Positions 11,221 through 22,689 of a DNA stretch of 64,000 bases are shown in pieces (positions within the stretch are counted from its first letter, which is position 1; each line of letters opens with the position of its first letter). A program made the position numbers and the translations under genes. The stretch is from Pectinophora gossypiella (lineage: Eukaryota > Arthropoda > Insecta > Lepidoptera > Gelechiidae). The notes beneath the pieces are model-generated. The model was given only the letters and a program-made list of their open reading frames with translations. It searched no databases and was not told where the DNA came from. The stretch is from assembly GCF_024362695.1 (NCBI RefSeq), contig NW_026063288.1:1-64000 (forward strand). The letters are read 5' to 3'.

Positions 11221-11410
11221 TTACGAAATTCCCGCGTGTCGTGGCCTGACCTCACGACTAACGGAAGAAGTCGTAAGATTACGTCGCAAGCGCACAGACG
11301 CGCGCGCGCACAAAAACTTTCGCTTTTCACTGCCAAGGCTCGGCGCTCGGCGCCCGCGCATCTGCCGCGTAATACGCTTTTTGTCGCCTCGCCGCGCGGA
11401 TTTTATGCCT
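11221..11410. promoter_or_regulatory. GC-rich, CpG-rich island just upstream of gene 1; possible promoter region
   Basis: Within very AT-rich DNA this stretch is dense in CG dinucleotides (CGCGCGCGCAC, GGCTCGGCGCTCGGCGCCCG). It lies about 420-600 bp upstream of the first recognised exon of gene 1 and next to the candidate start exon at 11422. No TATA box or convincing initiator was identified, so promoter function is inference from position and composition. Confidence 0.35.
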
Positions 11411-11421
11411 ATTAAGTAGGT

Positions 11422-11439
11422 ATGCAATCAATTTGGTTA
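11422..11439 (+). CDS. Candidate first coding exon of gene 1 (uncertain)
   Basis: ATG followed by five codons (MQSIWL) is read in phase 0 up to a GT at 11440. Joining it to the exon at 11827 would give MQSIWL followed by LWLCLAWLACSMA, a plausible signal peptide. The donor GTTTGT is poor, however. Extending in the same frame to the next phase-0 GT (GTAGTT) also works. The true first exon could lie further upstream. Confidence 0.25.
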
Positions 11440-11826
11440 GTTTGTGGTATCTGTATTGTAGTTTGTTACAGATTTTATATTTTTTCTTTATTTGTTATAG
11501 CGTTCTGGAACGTTCTAAGATCGGCCGGGATAAAAAGGAAAATCTACTTTTCCATGCTACTTATATGAACTTAATCTGTCATTTGGTGATATCACTGGTC
11601 ATAAAATAAACACCATGAATGGTTACAAATGGTCATTCAGTAAAATTGCGGCGCTGCCTACCCGGTTTAGAAGTGGCATTTTCTTAGAATACTTACTCAT
11701 AATAATATTGATGATTTCTCCGATACAGCTTAAGCTTATTTTAACATTTATTTGACGGCATATCTTTCGTAATGTCACCCTACTTAGATAAGGTACACTA
11801 GTAATAATTATTTTCTTTGCCAACAG

Positions 11827-11984
11827 TTATGGCTCTGCTTGGCGTGGCTGGCGTGCTCAATGGCTGCGCCGGCGCAGCAGCCGGCGCTGGCGATGGACAT
11901 TATCGACATGGCCGCCATCAGTCGCATGTCTCCGCAGCAGCTCGAGATGCTCGCTGAGGGGTTAGCTGCTGAGGAGATCATGAG
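11827..11984 (+). CDS. Gene 1, signal-peptide exon (secreted Ala/Pro-rich protein, function unknown)
   Basis: The exon lies between a pyrimidine-rich acceptor (TTTCTTTGCCAACAG) and a GTAATG donor, and reads in phase 0 in and phase 2 out. It starts LWLCLAWLACSMA, the hydrophobic core and cleavage region of a signal peptide, then APAQQPALAMDIIDMAAISR and an Ala/Glu-rich helix ending EEIM. Composition is clearly GC-richer than the flanks, as expected of coding sequence. The residues before L are on an upstream exon. The alternative frame from the internal ATG at 11829 stops within the exon and ignores the downstream phase, so it is rejected. No domain is recognised. Confidence 0.75.
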
Positions 11985-12013
11985 GTAATGACACGTAGGC
12001 TGAAACCGGATTT

Positions 12014-12340
12014 TTGAAAGAAAGAAAGATAGAAAGAAACATTTATTACTCCCGGACACAACAGACACAGACAGACAGACACACATTCAACACAGGACAG
12101 AAACCACACGAAAATCAATACACAAAGAAAAACAAAACAAAAAGAAAACCAAGATCAAAAATCATTAACAAAAAAAACAAAATCATAAAAATAATAATAA
12201 AAGTAAGTGTATTTTTGCGGTTACCATCGGTAATAACATTTAGAAAAACTAAAGTAGCCTATAGGTGCCAACGGTGCATACACCGTAGTGTATATTGTAA
12301 ATACGTATAGGTACCTACTTAAATACTTTTTATTATTTAT
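12014..12340. other. Gene 1 intron, simple A-rich sequence
   Basis: GAAA- and ACAG/ACAC-like runs (12014-12100) and a long A-rich stretch lie here. The open frame across it is low-complexity Lys/Asn translation and is not a gene. Confidence 0.5.
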
Positions 12341-12654
12341 TAATAATAACAAAAAAATATTAACCCACTGCAGGGAATTCCTTTGCTTAGCGAAATAAGA
12401 CTAATGAAACCTGATTCAGTATTTCACCATTACTTACTCATAATTGTAATGCATTTGTCCTTTTAGTGCATTGTGGGACTTTTGCATAATGTTTTGTATG
12501 TATGAAGGTATGAGGTATTAAGGTGACGACAAAGGTGCAATTAATTAGATCATTATAGGTTAGTATTTACCAATAACTATTCTGATCATTGACTTGGAAT
12601 CTGATCGAATCATTGGTCTTTACTTTGGGATAGAAGATTTAATTTCACTTACTC

Positions 12655-13060
12655 ATTGTACTTTACTTATACAAAAAAAAAAAAACTTAAAATTCTGAGA
12701 CTCTTAGCACTCGTAGTTTCTGAATTTTCGTGGTGAGTGAGTCAATCAGTCAGTGTCCTTTCTCTTTTGTATGTGATAGGTTTTCATTGTAGGTACTTTA
12801 TACAAAAAAGACCGAAAAATTCTGAGACTCCTAGTAGTTTTACACGTAGTTTCACTTATAGTTTTTGAGATTTCGTGATGAGTGAGTCAATCAGTCAGTG
12901 ACCTATCTTTTATATACTGTGGTAGGTACTCATTGAACTTTATATTTACAAAAAAGGTCGAAAAATTCTGCGGCTCCTAGCACATGTAGTTTTTGAGATT
13001 TCGTGATGAGTAAGTCAATCAGTCAGTGACCTTTCTTATACACCTTTACCTACTCATTCC
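12655..13060. repeat. Three-copy diverged tandem repeat in a gene 1 intron
   Basis: Units of roughly 130-165 bp each contain AAAATTCTG(A/C)G(A/G)CTC, then a TAGTTT(C/T)TGA word, then GTGAGTGAGTCAATCAGTCA or a one-base variant, then a pyrimidine stretch. Copies begin near 12677, 12815 and 12960. The spacing between shared words varies, so the array is old. Confidence 0.75.
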
Positions 13061-13164
13061 GGAAACAAACATGAATTTACGTTATCAAATCTCCTTCGTT
13101 TCCTGGGACTAAACGATATCTATACTCACTAAATAGTCTTAACGCTGAACGTCCTTTTAAAATC

Positions 13165-13250
13165 TAAACCCAATTGTTTAGCTATTGTGTCTGGAAATGT
13201 CGGTCTTAGGAGGATATACAGCTATGCCTACCCCTTCTAGGACACAGGCA
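13165..13250. repeat. Short interspersed repeat fragment
   Basis: CAATTGTTTAGCTATTGTGT and TCTGGAAATG are shared with 34485-34520 (TTGTTTAATTATTGTGTCTG). The family is not identified. Confidence 0.35.
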
Positions 13251-13302
13251 TGAAGCTATGTTGTGTTGTTTGTTATATTATTAAAATTCTTTTATTCCCC
13301 AG

Positions 13303-13459
13303 GACTAAGCGATCATCGGCGCAAGCGCTGTCATCGGTGGTGTCGAAGGCGTCGTCAGGGCTGCAGAGCAAGGTGGGCTTCCTCGGACAAGCGTCGGCGT
13401 TCATCGCGTCAGCGTCCAGTAAATCTGGGCACGATGACCATGGATACTCTTATGAACCT
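13303..13459 (+). CDS. Gene 1, exon with an RTKR dibasic site
   Basis: The exon is bounded by a TTTATTCCCCAG acceptor and a GTAAGT donor. Phase 2 of the previous exon (AG) plus the first G gives Arg, so the junction reads EEIMRTKRSSAQALSS. The protein continues VVSKASSGLQSKVGFLGQAS, AFIASASSK, and ends DDHGYSYEP in phase 0. RTKR is a consensus R-x-K-R site for furin-like proprotein convertases, about 50 residues after the predicted signal-peptide region, so a propeptide is possible. The Ala/Ser-rich segment that follows is predicted to be helical and mildly amphipathic. No homolog is recognised. Confidence 0.8.
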
Positions 13460-13764
13460 GTAAGTTGATTTGTGTAGGGTCTACAAAGCTTTTAGAGTTA
13501 ATACTTTCAAGGACAAGAGCCGTATTTTGGTATCGTATGTTTTCGATTCGCGTGCCAAAGTATATACCTACCCATTTCATGCAGCACACCAGAATTTGTC
13601 AATATAGACAAGAAAAATACGAGCTCAGAAAGTCTATTCGCAGTGTCCCCATTTCAAATGTCATATCTAATCTGACAGAAGTAAATTGACAGCACACTTG
13701 AAACGGTTTGCATGCCAGCGAGATACCTATTTGATTCGCCCGGGATATTCATGCTTTCTTTTTA

Positions 13765-13880
13765 AAATTATGGGTTGGAAGGTCAGACAGGCAGTCGCTT
13801 CTGTAAAAAACCGGACCTGTCAAATCTTCAGGTTAGGTAAGCGGACCCTGTGAAAACGGGATAATGCTAGGGAGATGATG
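13765..13880 (+). mobile_element. SINE-2 3' fragment in gene 1 intron
   Basis: GGTTGGAAGGTCAGACAGGC and the following SINE-2 words run to GGACCCTGTGAAAACGGGAT and AGATGATG. The tRNA head is absent. Confidence 0.7.
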
Positions 13881-14861
13881 AACCTGTAATTGGCTTTTTT
13901 GTTTCTATTTTTGAAATATTTATTGTTTTGTTTTGTAAGCTGTTGGTTTTCCAAGTAATAAATAAATGATGATGACTGATAAGTCATGGATGCAACAAAA
14001 GTCATCTTTAAAACGTGTCACTGAGCATAATACAATGCTATTGTGTAATTCTAGGCATGGCACAGCCTATTAATATAAGATACCTAAAGATGTCCATATT
14101 ATTTTACGATAAGGCATTCCTTGGCACAGTAATTAAAGTTTTAACGGCATAACAATTATAGTACTTCCAAGATTACGCGTCTCCTGACCTGTCACAAGTC
14201 ATATCTGATAGATTTTATCTGAGTTTTGAAAATTGAGCCCCTAATTGAGGACATCGCATCTAACATATTTATAAAACCATCTTACTAGGTATTTTTGCAA
14301 ACAATAAGACAGACCCACAAGTAATCAAAGAGAACTTGCAGCCTGTTGATACGAAGTCCTAAGATGGATAGGATGAACCTTATGGTGACAAGGAATTAGT
14401 CTATAACCCATAACAATTGCCTAGAGATCGCGACAGATGATCAACCCAAGGCAATACATATTTTATTAATCTGAAATAATACCACATTACAGGGATTCAA
14501 CAGGATCAAGACAAGGATAAAAATTTGTGGCATAACGTTATGACGTTTTTATAGAGCATTATTTAATTCAAATATTTAAAACGATGCACACACACTATAC
14601 ACTATTACTTATAAATAATTTATAACTTATATTAAAAAAAAAAGTTTCGTATTTAAGTTCTTAATTTGTTTTATTTTATTTGTGTAGAACTTTTATGGAA
14701 GAGCAGTGTCCTGACACAGGCTTACCACGCTTAAAAAGAGATTCCAATCACCTTTATTACTGTAAATTAGTTCTAACTAATAAAGTTTTGTGTACTTCTA
14801 TGTTAGAAATGTCATTTATCTAAGTCACTCCCTATCTGTACAAAACCGCTTTAATCCACAG

Positions 14862-15093
14862 CACGACGAGAAAGTCGACTTTTGGGGTCTCAAGAAGTCG
14901 ATCCTATACACGTTGTTCCAAGCGGTGAAGGCGATCACGGGAGGGGTGACCATCCTCAAGGGTCAGCTGATCAAGGGAGGTGGGCACCTGGCCACGACCC
15001 TCGGCAAGGTGATCGCGGTCAAAGGAGACGCTGTTAGCAACCTGGGCAAGAAGATCGTCAGTTCAGCCGCGTTGAGCGCTAAGAAACCGCACT
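14862..15093 (+). CDS. Gene 1, central Gly/Lys hydrophobic-repeat exon
   Basis: The exon starts in phase 0 after TTTAATCCACAG and ends in phase 1 before GTAAGT. It encodes HDEKVDFWGLKKSILYTLFQ, AVKAITGGVTILKGQLIKGG, GHLATTLGKVIAVKGDAVSN and LGKKIVSSAALSAKKPH. A pattern of Gly-Lys turns separating short hydrophobic helices (TILKGQLIKGG, TLGKVIAVKGD, NLGKKIVSSA) is visible across about 60 residues. This is the most conserved-looking part of the protein and the best query for a homology search. There is no enzyme motif. I infer a structural or matrix-associated secreted protein, with little confidence in any precise role. Confidence 0.85.
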
Positions 15094-15144
15094 GTAAGTT
15101 ACTTTTAACTACTACTAAAAAGCAGAACGCGTAACAAGAGGACT

Positions 15145-15230
15145 CAAATTCAAACCGGTTAAGTGCGCGTCGGACAATGCAGTATAGGGTTCCGTAGTTG
15201 GTCGTAACTTATAGGGAAGCTAGGGAAACC
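15145..15230 (+). repeat. Lepidopteran-type interspersed repeat fragment
   Basis: AAACCGGTTAAGTGCGCGTC then GGACAATGCAGTATAGGGTT and CCGTAG resembles a repeat I know from many lepidopteran genomes, in which AAACCGG-CAAGTGCG-GTCGGAC is followed by GGGTTCCGTA. A short relic just after the exon 14862-15093 donor. Confidence 0.5.
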
Positions 15231-15239
15231 TGCTTACTA

Positions 15240-16449
15240 CAAAGCTAACAACTGTACAAGTAATTTTCAAGGGATTTAATAATAATAATTGTACGAACTT
15301 TCGAATTTTACTTCTCTAAGTACTTTTATCAATTTGCCATATAATGTACCACATAACAATCGTTTTGTTGTGTGTAAGTAAGAAGAACGAAGAAAAACCC
15401 CCACAAGAGACTCTACAACGCAAAAAAGAACATTTTTGAAATGTCTGTCAAAATTGTTTAGCATCAGAAACTCTGGGTATTTTCAGTTATTTTGTGGCAA
15501 ACACTTATGCAAGCCTGTAAGGTTTACCACAATGACGTAAAATTACTACTTGACCAAAATCTGGACGGGTAACGTCGTAAAATCTACGTTACACAACTCG
15601 GACAGTTGTAAGCGTAAATTTATTTTATTTATTTAAGTACTTTATTTTAAGGAGATTTATACCAATATCATTATGTGTATAAATTTTTTGCTAACAAAAA
15701 ATATTCACAGCTAGAATGACATATTAGGTTGTAAATAATACTTAAATTAGATAGTTCTTACGCTAGGAAAAATAAAATCTTTTTAGGAAAATAAATAATA
15801 TATAGTAAGTAATATATAGTAGTAGTAATAATATATAGTAACTGTATATTTATAAACTTAAATTTATACACACAGAAAAATACTAAATGTTAATTAAGTA
15901 TTGCACTGTAATCATATTTATGTTCCCGGTTTCCTTGCATCCAAATTAGTTTAGTGTTTGTGGTATCTACCATCAATTATAATTGATGATAGTAATATCG
16001 TTATTTTTAAGTTCATGTCGATTAATAACATTTGCTAATTACGCTGTTAGTTCTTGGTACAATATTTCTAAACCTCCATTTACAATGTTAAATAATAATT
16101 AATCATTATAATTCCTTATTAAAATTCATAAATAACTATAAAAACTTAGTCTAATTACACATAGATAAAAAATGATAATTAAATGAATAATAATAATGAT
16201 TAATGGATATTTCTAAAAACATCTTCAATATTATCCCTATACTGAACAATGATAAGTATATCTTTTCCAATGCTTCTCCTGATACTGAATCCTGAGCCAT
16301 ATTTTCGTCTTTTTCTTCCTTATCGTACTTGTCTCTTCTTAAAGACGAAAGAAGAAAGTTTTTATTTTCTAATGCTAAATCACTTTTTACACCTACGTCT
16401 ATCTCAGAATGTTCTATAGAAGTTCAAATATTCAAACGTAACGTTCCAG
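15240..16449. other. Gene 1 intron, AT-rich, nothing recognised
   Basis: Apart from TTTA- and TATAGTA-rich simple sequence around 15615-15850, no repeat family of this window or coding sequence is seen. Confidence 0.5.
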
Positions 16450-16599
16450 CGACAGCAGTGTACGGCCCGCCGCCGCCGGCGCACGTCGAATACCCGCCGT
16501 CGGCGTACGGCGCGCCAACTGCTCCTGCTCACTTCGCGCACTCAGCGCCCTCTGCGCCGACCGGATACGCGGCGCACAAGTACCCTGCGCATTTGGACG
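16450..16599 (+). CDS. Gene 1, Pro/Ala/His/Tyr-rich exon (last common exon)
   Basis: The exon is bounded by an ACGTTCCAG acceptor and a GTAAGA donor. T plus CG completes a Ser codon at the junction. It encodes TAVYGPPPPAHVEYPPSAYG, then APTAPAHFAHSAPSAPTGYA and AHKYPAHLD, ending in phase 1 with a single G. The AYGAP/HSAP style of short Pro-Ala-Tyr repeats resembles low-complexity cuticle and extracellular-matrix proteins, although no chitin-binding (Rebers-Riddiford) motif is present. The single G left at the 3' end is compatible with both downstream terminal exons (GGA with 31607, GAT with 33094). Confidence 0.8.
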
Positions 16600-19500
16600 G
16601 TAAGACTTGATACATCTTGATATTTGAATTTAAACTAAGTATATTGAAATGTTTAGATATTTAATCAAAGCTTATTTCAGTAATTATGAAAGAGCGAGAA
16701 AGATATAGGTATGTCGAAATTTAAATGTCTTAAAAATAATTTAGGTACTCATAGAAATTAGGTCGTTAGACTGCAATTTTATTGAAGCATACTGATTTCC
16801 CAATAGCATGTGCTGTAATGAAATTAAATCAGACATAAATATCGCCAAGAAGTTACAACTTCTCTTGATGGTACATCATCGATGAACTCAACGATGCCAA
16901 AGGCGTTATTAATAATAGCCCTGTTGAGAGGTAGAAGGTCGTATAAACATAAGAATAAGGATCCTTTTTTGAAAGTATCGTAACTAGAGAAATCTAGTAA
17001 AGAATAGGTTGTTGAAGGTCACATCAGATATTAAATATCGCAGTTACTGAACCATGTGATTGTTTTCAACAATAATGATAGGCGTTGTTCATAGGTCCTC
17101 AGGATGCAATCAATGGCGAATCAGTAAAGGAAATTATATTAAATTATAAAACGTTTGATTTTTAAACGCTCGTTTGTTGATCGACGACTTTGGTGCTACA
17201 TAGCACCTCCATACTTTCTAGATTTCACTCTTATGTTAATAATTTTGATGTCAATATTCTCAATACACGTGAAGCGTTTCCCTTTTACATTCGTATGGTG
17301 GCTAAATGATAAATAGAAGTTGCAGTGCACATTGCTTCAGTTAAGATGGTAGCAAAAGTACACGATGGAGTGGAGTATGGAGACAAATATGGGTACTTTA
17401 ATACAAACAGACAATAAACATTTGTATGCAAAAGAAACATGCAGAAGGCATTAAAAGTTTCATAAACTTTGCAAATGGCTTTAAAGAGGTCTCTTTCGTG
17501 TAAGTTGTGATTTTAATGACCAACATTAGCAAACCTGCCAGGGTTATAAAGGAACTGACAGGCTTGTGACAAGCCTCATATAATGATTAAATACTCGAAA
17601 CCAACCCAATTTAGGGAACGGGCAAACGACAGAATCCAAACTGTTCTAAAATATCAAATCGTAACGACATTCTCACGAGTCAAGAGTTATCTAATCTCAT
17701 CGTCAAGACAAGTATTGTATGACTTGCTTTCAAACAAGTCTATAACATTTAAGCCTAACCCTATGAAACTAGTAACACTAGACGACGATATTAACTGAAT
17801 GGCTGTTGTTTTAAATAATTAATTGAAGACAAATGACACAGTTAATCTAGACGGTGATTATAACGTCGAAGACTTCTGAAGAATTTGTAATACTGGCTAA
17901 AGAAAGAGATGTAAGCCAACATAGAAGAAACAGGTATTTCCGTCTACTACTTAGAGACGAAACAAAAAAAGAACAATATCAACATTATGTACTAAAACAA
18001 CCAATAAGCCTAAGAAACAATTTATAACTACAAATAAAGCCATAATTACCTTATTAAAGTTGCATAAGAACGTAACGAACTGTAACGTGTATTCGATGTG
18101 CTTTTACATAACGTTACATTTCGAAAAGTATCGTCCGAGAAAATTGGTCTACGACAAATTGTGTTTGTTTTGCGACAACACATCAATAGTGAAAGGTTAT
18201 ATGAAGTAACAAAAGACTTAGATGTAGGCCAACGAGAACAGATGAGAACTTTGAGATGGAAGGAAAACAATGTACAAAAATGGAATCATATTTTGACGAA
18301 ATATTAAAAGCGAATAGAGTTGATATATTTCGATTAAACTATTTAGAACAGAGTACACTTGTATAGGCTATGCCAGAGAACGATTGTATAATAAAACTTA
18401 CAATTGGCAAATAAACTCAAAAAAGAAAATGCAAACTTAATTTACATAAATGCACTTTGTTGCGTGCATATTACATATATTGTTCATCGAAACATGGTCA
18501 TGGAGATCGGTTGTGTAATGCAGAGGTCATAAATGTTAGAATTCATCCAACCCGACTTGACCTCTTCACCGGAACTACAGCCGATATGCCAATTATGCAA
18601 CTTATCTCGTTATATAATCGTAACAGGTAATCGTAACAATTAAAAATTATACAGCATAATTCATTATAATATATATTATTTATGGAATATATTAAATTCA
18701 TGCACATGGATATTGTTTATTTCGTGTGAGTAAAGATGGACGTACTTGAGAATGTTAAATTATGCATTTATCTTGGAACTTGGAACCTAAGTTCATTCAT
18801 CAACTCGCAATGCAGAAGCATGATAGTAAGCTTGATTTTAAGCATGGTACGAGTATAATTATAATGCTGTATACAATGAATAATGAAATTTAAGGTGAAA
18901 TTAAATTAATAATACTTAATCATACAGCGTAAACACATGTTCATACATATAAACACAATTTTACGCACTAGTACTTCTTCAAACAATATTTACAATAACA
19001 CAAGAAAATTAAGATCAAAACATTGCGTCTGTACGAAGGTATGTACGTACGTAGTTAATCAAATTAATATCGTACCAGGAATTGTTGACAGTCGTAGTAA
19101 CGTAATTCCCATAAACGCAGCTAAACAAAGATAAGATTAAACAATTGAATTTGAACGCGTTTTCCCTTATTAAAACTAGTTTTTGCTAGGAAGTTTTTAG
19201 ATATATAGATAAAATATTTATTTAGTTTCAAGACAAATAGAAGTTTAATAGTTAATAAATAGTTTAATGGTTTCTAAAACTATAATTTCCTAGTTAAATT
19301 ATGTGATGAAGCTAATCTAACTTAGCGCCGTTACCAAATCGCAAAGGTTAGGTTACCACGCCGATAAAAGTGCTAGACCCAAATTCTACTTTTAACTAGG
19401 AAAACGCGTTTTCACTGAAACGAGGTTTGTCTGTAATATTTATAATTAATAGAAAATTAAAAATAGCTTCATAGATAAGTGAATAAATATACCTAATAAT

Positions 19501-22185
19501 AGTATTGGTAATTCCTGTGAATTACCTCATAATGATAATAAATTACTGCAATTTACTTAAAAAAAGATATGTAGTTACTAGTTATCTATTTAATTTCGAG
19601 AATTAGTGAAGTGTAAACAATGTTGTTTTAGGACACATGAGTAAGAACATAAATAATAAATCACATAGGTAAGAAAAAGAAAAGAAAAGTCAGAAATAGG
19701 TGGATCTTTTATTTTATTCTTTGCAAAGCGCACAATTTAACGTATTCTAATCCCAAAACACTAAACATAGCTCTGAAGCTGCGAATTTCAGAATGCGATG
19801 AGTTTGAATCACCTTGAAAAAGATTGAACTAAGACTTTCTGTGAACGGACTTTGTTTCGAAGGAGATCCGTTAGAAGAATAAGCACATAATAATATTTAT
19901 ATATATCCAGGTATTTAGCATGCTTCATCGTATTACGACTAACCAACCAATCCAGTCAGTGTTAATCCTAATAGTCTGAGAGAACTCTTACGTCATCTAA
20001 AAATTACACATGAAACGAACAAACTCTTCGAATCTGAACGTAACACCCATTCGTAATCAACAATCTAAAGATGATCTTAATTATTTCCCGTCTGATTAGC
20101 ATTATTACTCAACCACGTAAGAATTGAAACGATTTGTACGAAGACATAAGATAAGGTGTAATTGGTACATCTCATACTATTTATTTTGAATTGTCTTTTT
20201 TAAGTCTTATATCAGTCCGGTAAAAATGTTTCCTCAATGAATGTAATTGACATCGTGTTTTATATTGATTATTGATTGTATTTTCATTGTATTACCACCA
20301 TCATCAAAAATATTGTTATTTGCATCACTATCATCTCTTATATCATTTTAGGTATCAACAACCATTACCTGCTGTTTTGTGTCAAATATTGAATGTCAAG
20401 TCCGGCAGTTGATGAAAATAATTATGTTCTCTTTTAATTTAATTGTTCTTTGAATGTTTATCCTGCCAGAAAATCATGGTCTACCAAAGAATATTTTCCG
20501 ATTTGCATTTCTTTTAGTAAATATAATATTTGTGACAGTTTCAGAGATGTTAGCGATATCATCAGTTGTTGATGATGATCAACCAGGGCCGATGCCACCG
20601 TCGCCTCCTGTGGAGCTACTTGAACGATATTACGATCTAGTAAATTCGATTTGGTAAGAGAAAAGAGTGAATCGTCTTCTGGGTTCACTCTTTAAATAAT
20701 TAATTCAATATTCTTGTTTGTTTTGTGTCTTCGCTAGTCTGTTTGACTCTTATTTATTTAAATCTATTCCGTCTTTATTCGTGCACTAGTGCACACTCAT
20801 ATTAAATCCTCAACTGACTTTATGCTGTCCAATTTATTGTTTACAATAATCGTCTCTGAATGGCCTGTTTCTTCACATTTTTATTCGAATTAAGTTATTT
20901 GTTTCTTCTATCTTTAGCAGAAATCATGCGCATAAGTGATTTCGCAATTATTTGTTATCTTTTCTTTAAACGACTCTCTCTAGTTCATGATTGATTGTGT
21001 ACTGCTGTCAATCGTCGTTTTTGCACTATTATACACAACACGAATTCTAAAGCTCGACACCTACAAAGTACATGATAGTCTGTTACAAAAGTGTACTTAC
21101 CTCCACTAAAATTGCTCTCTCCTTTTTTTTTACTTTATCAGTTCGTAGAATGTTTAATATTGTTATGTCAGATAGTGTAACTCTAGTTATATTCTATCTA
21201 TAAAGCAGTCGTGATTTTTCTTACGTATTTGTTTATCATAACATACTATTTGTCATGGGCTATACACTTATATTTGACTATTATTTACTCGTGAGTTTGT
21301 TTTCCAGTACCTTAGTACCTTTCAAATGTGTCTCCTTTCATCACACGGTTGATTTTCCTTCCATTCACACACTTCTTTACCACATTTTATCCTCTCTATC
21401 GTTAATTAAATTTCTAAAAACTAGACTCTAAAGAGCGGATGTAAGCATGTTAGTATTTAAACACAATATCTGATCACACAGTTCATTCACCTCGGATCAG
21501 CTGTGATTTCTTCTTCACGTCCTAGTTTTGAGGCCTTGCCACCCGAAACTACCGCCTACTTTACATACCACTTTCCCTCTTGGCGGAAATCGTTTTACGA
21601 TGACGACATGACTTTTAACATACGGCATACAGAACAATAATGTCTGTTATTACACAATCACGGGTGTCTGCCAACTATTGCATACTTTAGGGATTCATGG
21701 TTTTGTTCGTGACCTCAAAAGTTTGGGGAAAATTCTGGAAGAAAAGTTTCGCAAGATTGTTTTCAACTTGTATAGTAATACGAGTGTCAGAAGAAACAAA
21801 GAGAGTAGAGTCGGTATTTGCCTGATCATCTGTAATTTTTATATTTAGAGATATATTTTTTTCTTTTGTCGTCTAACGCCATTACCTACCTTAACAATTT
21901 CAGCCATGCTGTGCATAGTTTTAACACAAAAAACACAAGTATCTGAGAAGACACATCTCATTTCGAGTACTGTTTGCTTATGTGCCTATCAAATAAATAA
22001 ATGCCGATAAACTTTTCGACTCTATCCAGAACTGTTAAAAAACTAGCTATCACAAAGTTTGTTAGGAATGGTGAACAGGTTCTAACAATATTGACACCTT
22101 TCTTTTGTTAGGTACGTACAAAGCTTTTATATCCCATAAATGTTGAAGAGAGAAAGCGGAATTAATATGTACATATATGTGACGT
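16600..22185. other. First part of a 15-kb gene 1 intron, unusually poor in recognisable repeats
   Basis: More than 5 kb of AT-rich sequence contains none of the SINE, LINE or foldback families that crowd the rest of the window. Open frames at 17583-17798, 18098-18307 and 20454-20657 have no recognisable domain and no splice context. Regulatory content is possible but nothing specific can be shown. Confidence 0.5.
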
Positions 22186-22350
22186 AAGACCTTGTTCAGA
22201 AGGCGCGATTTACTCGCGTTTTCATACCACAGAGTAATTTGATTACTTTATAGATTCCTGCATGCTTGGAGATCTGCGTCTGTCTCCGTACGATGTTAAG
22301 TACTCTGTGGTATTACAACGCGCGTAAAACGCCTCATCTGGACAGGGTGT
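22186..22350. mobile_element. MITE-like element with about 48-bp imperfect inverted ends
   Basis: The left end ACCTTGTTCAGAAGGCGCGA, then TACTCGCGTTTTCATACCAC, is matched in reverse by GTGGTATTACAACGCGCGTA followed by AAACGCCTCATCTGGACAGG. No transposase is present, so it would be non-autonomous. A target-site duplication is not clear. Confidence 0.65.
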
Positions 22351-22689
22351 AACGTGACTTTAGGTCCAATTTTACTACGTCAAGTCAATACGGGACTGTC
22401 CAGGCTATGTTCACCAAAAACAATATAGATGGCGTTCTACAGCTTTAACGTGATTACCTATTTTCTCATTACTCGGGTAAATAATTATTCCAAAATACAA
22501 TATAATGGAAGACGCATATCTAAAAATAATTGTTTTTTGGTAGAGCTCATATTATGTATAAAATTATGTTGCTACCTATATTGCTTATCTTTATTTTGAT
22601 CAGAATAATAATGGGTGGAAGATGTAATTGTGCCTGGGTGTAATAAAAATGATCGTCATTTTACCTAAAAAAAGATAAAAGATACATTG

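Noticed and set aside
11829..11970. Start of gene 1 at the internal ATG (MALLGVAGVL)
   Set aside because: That frame hits a stop before the donor and does not fit the phase of the next exon.
17583..20657. Open frames in the large gene 1 intron (17583, 18098, 18937, 20454)
   Set aside because: Each is short and without domain or splice context, and all read like chance frames in AT-rich DNA.
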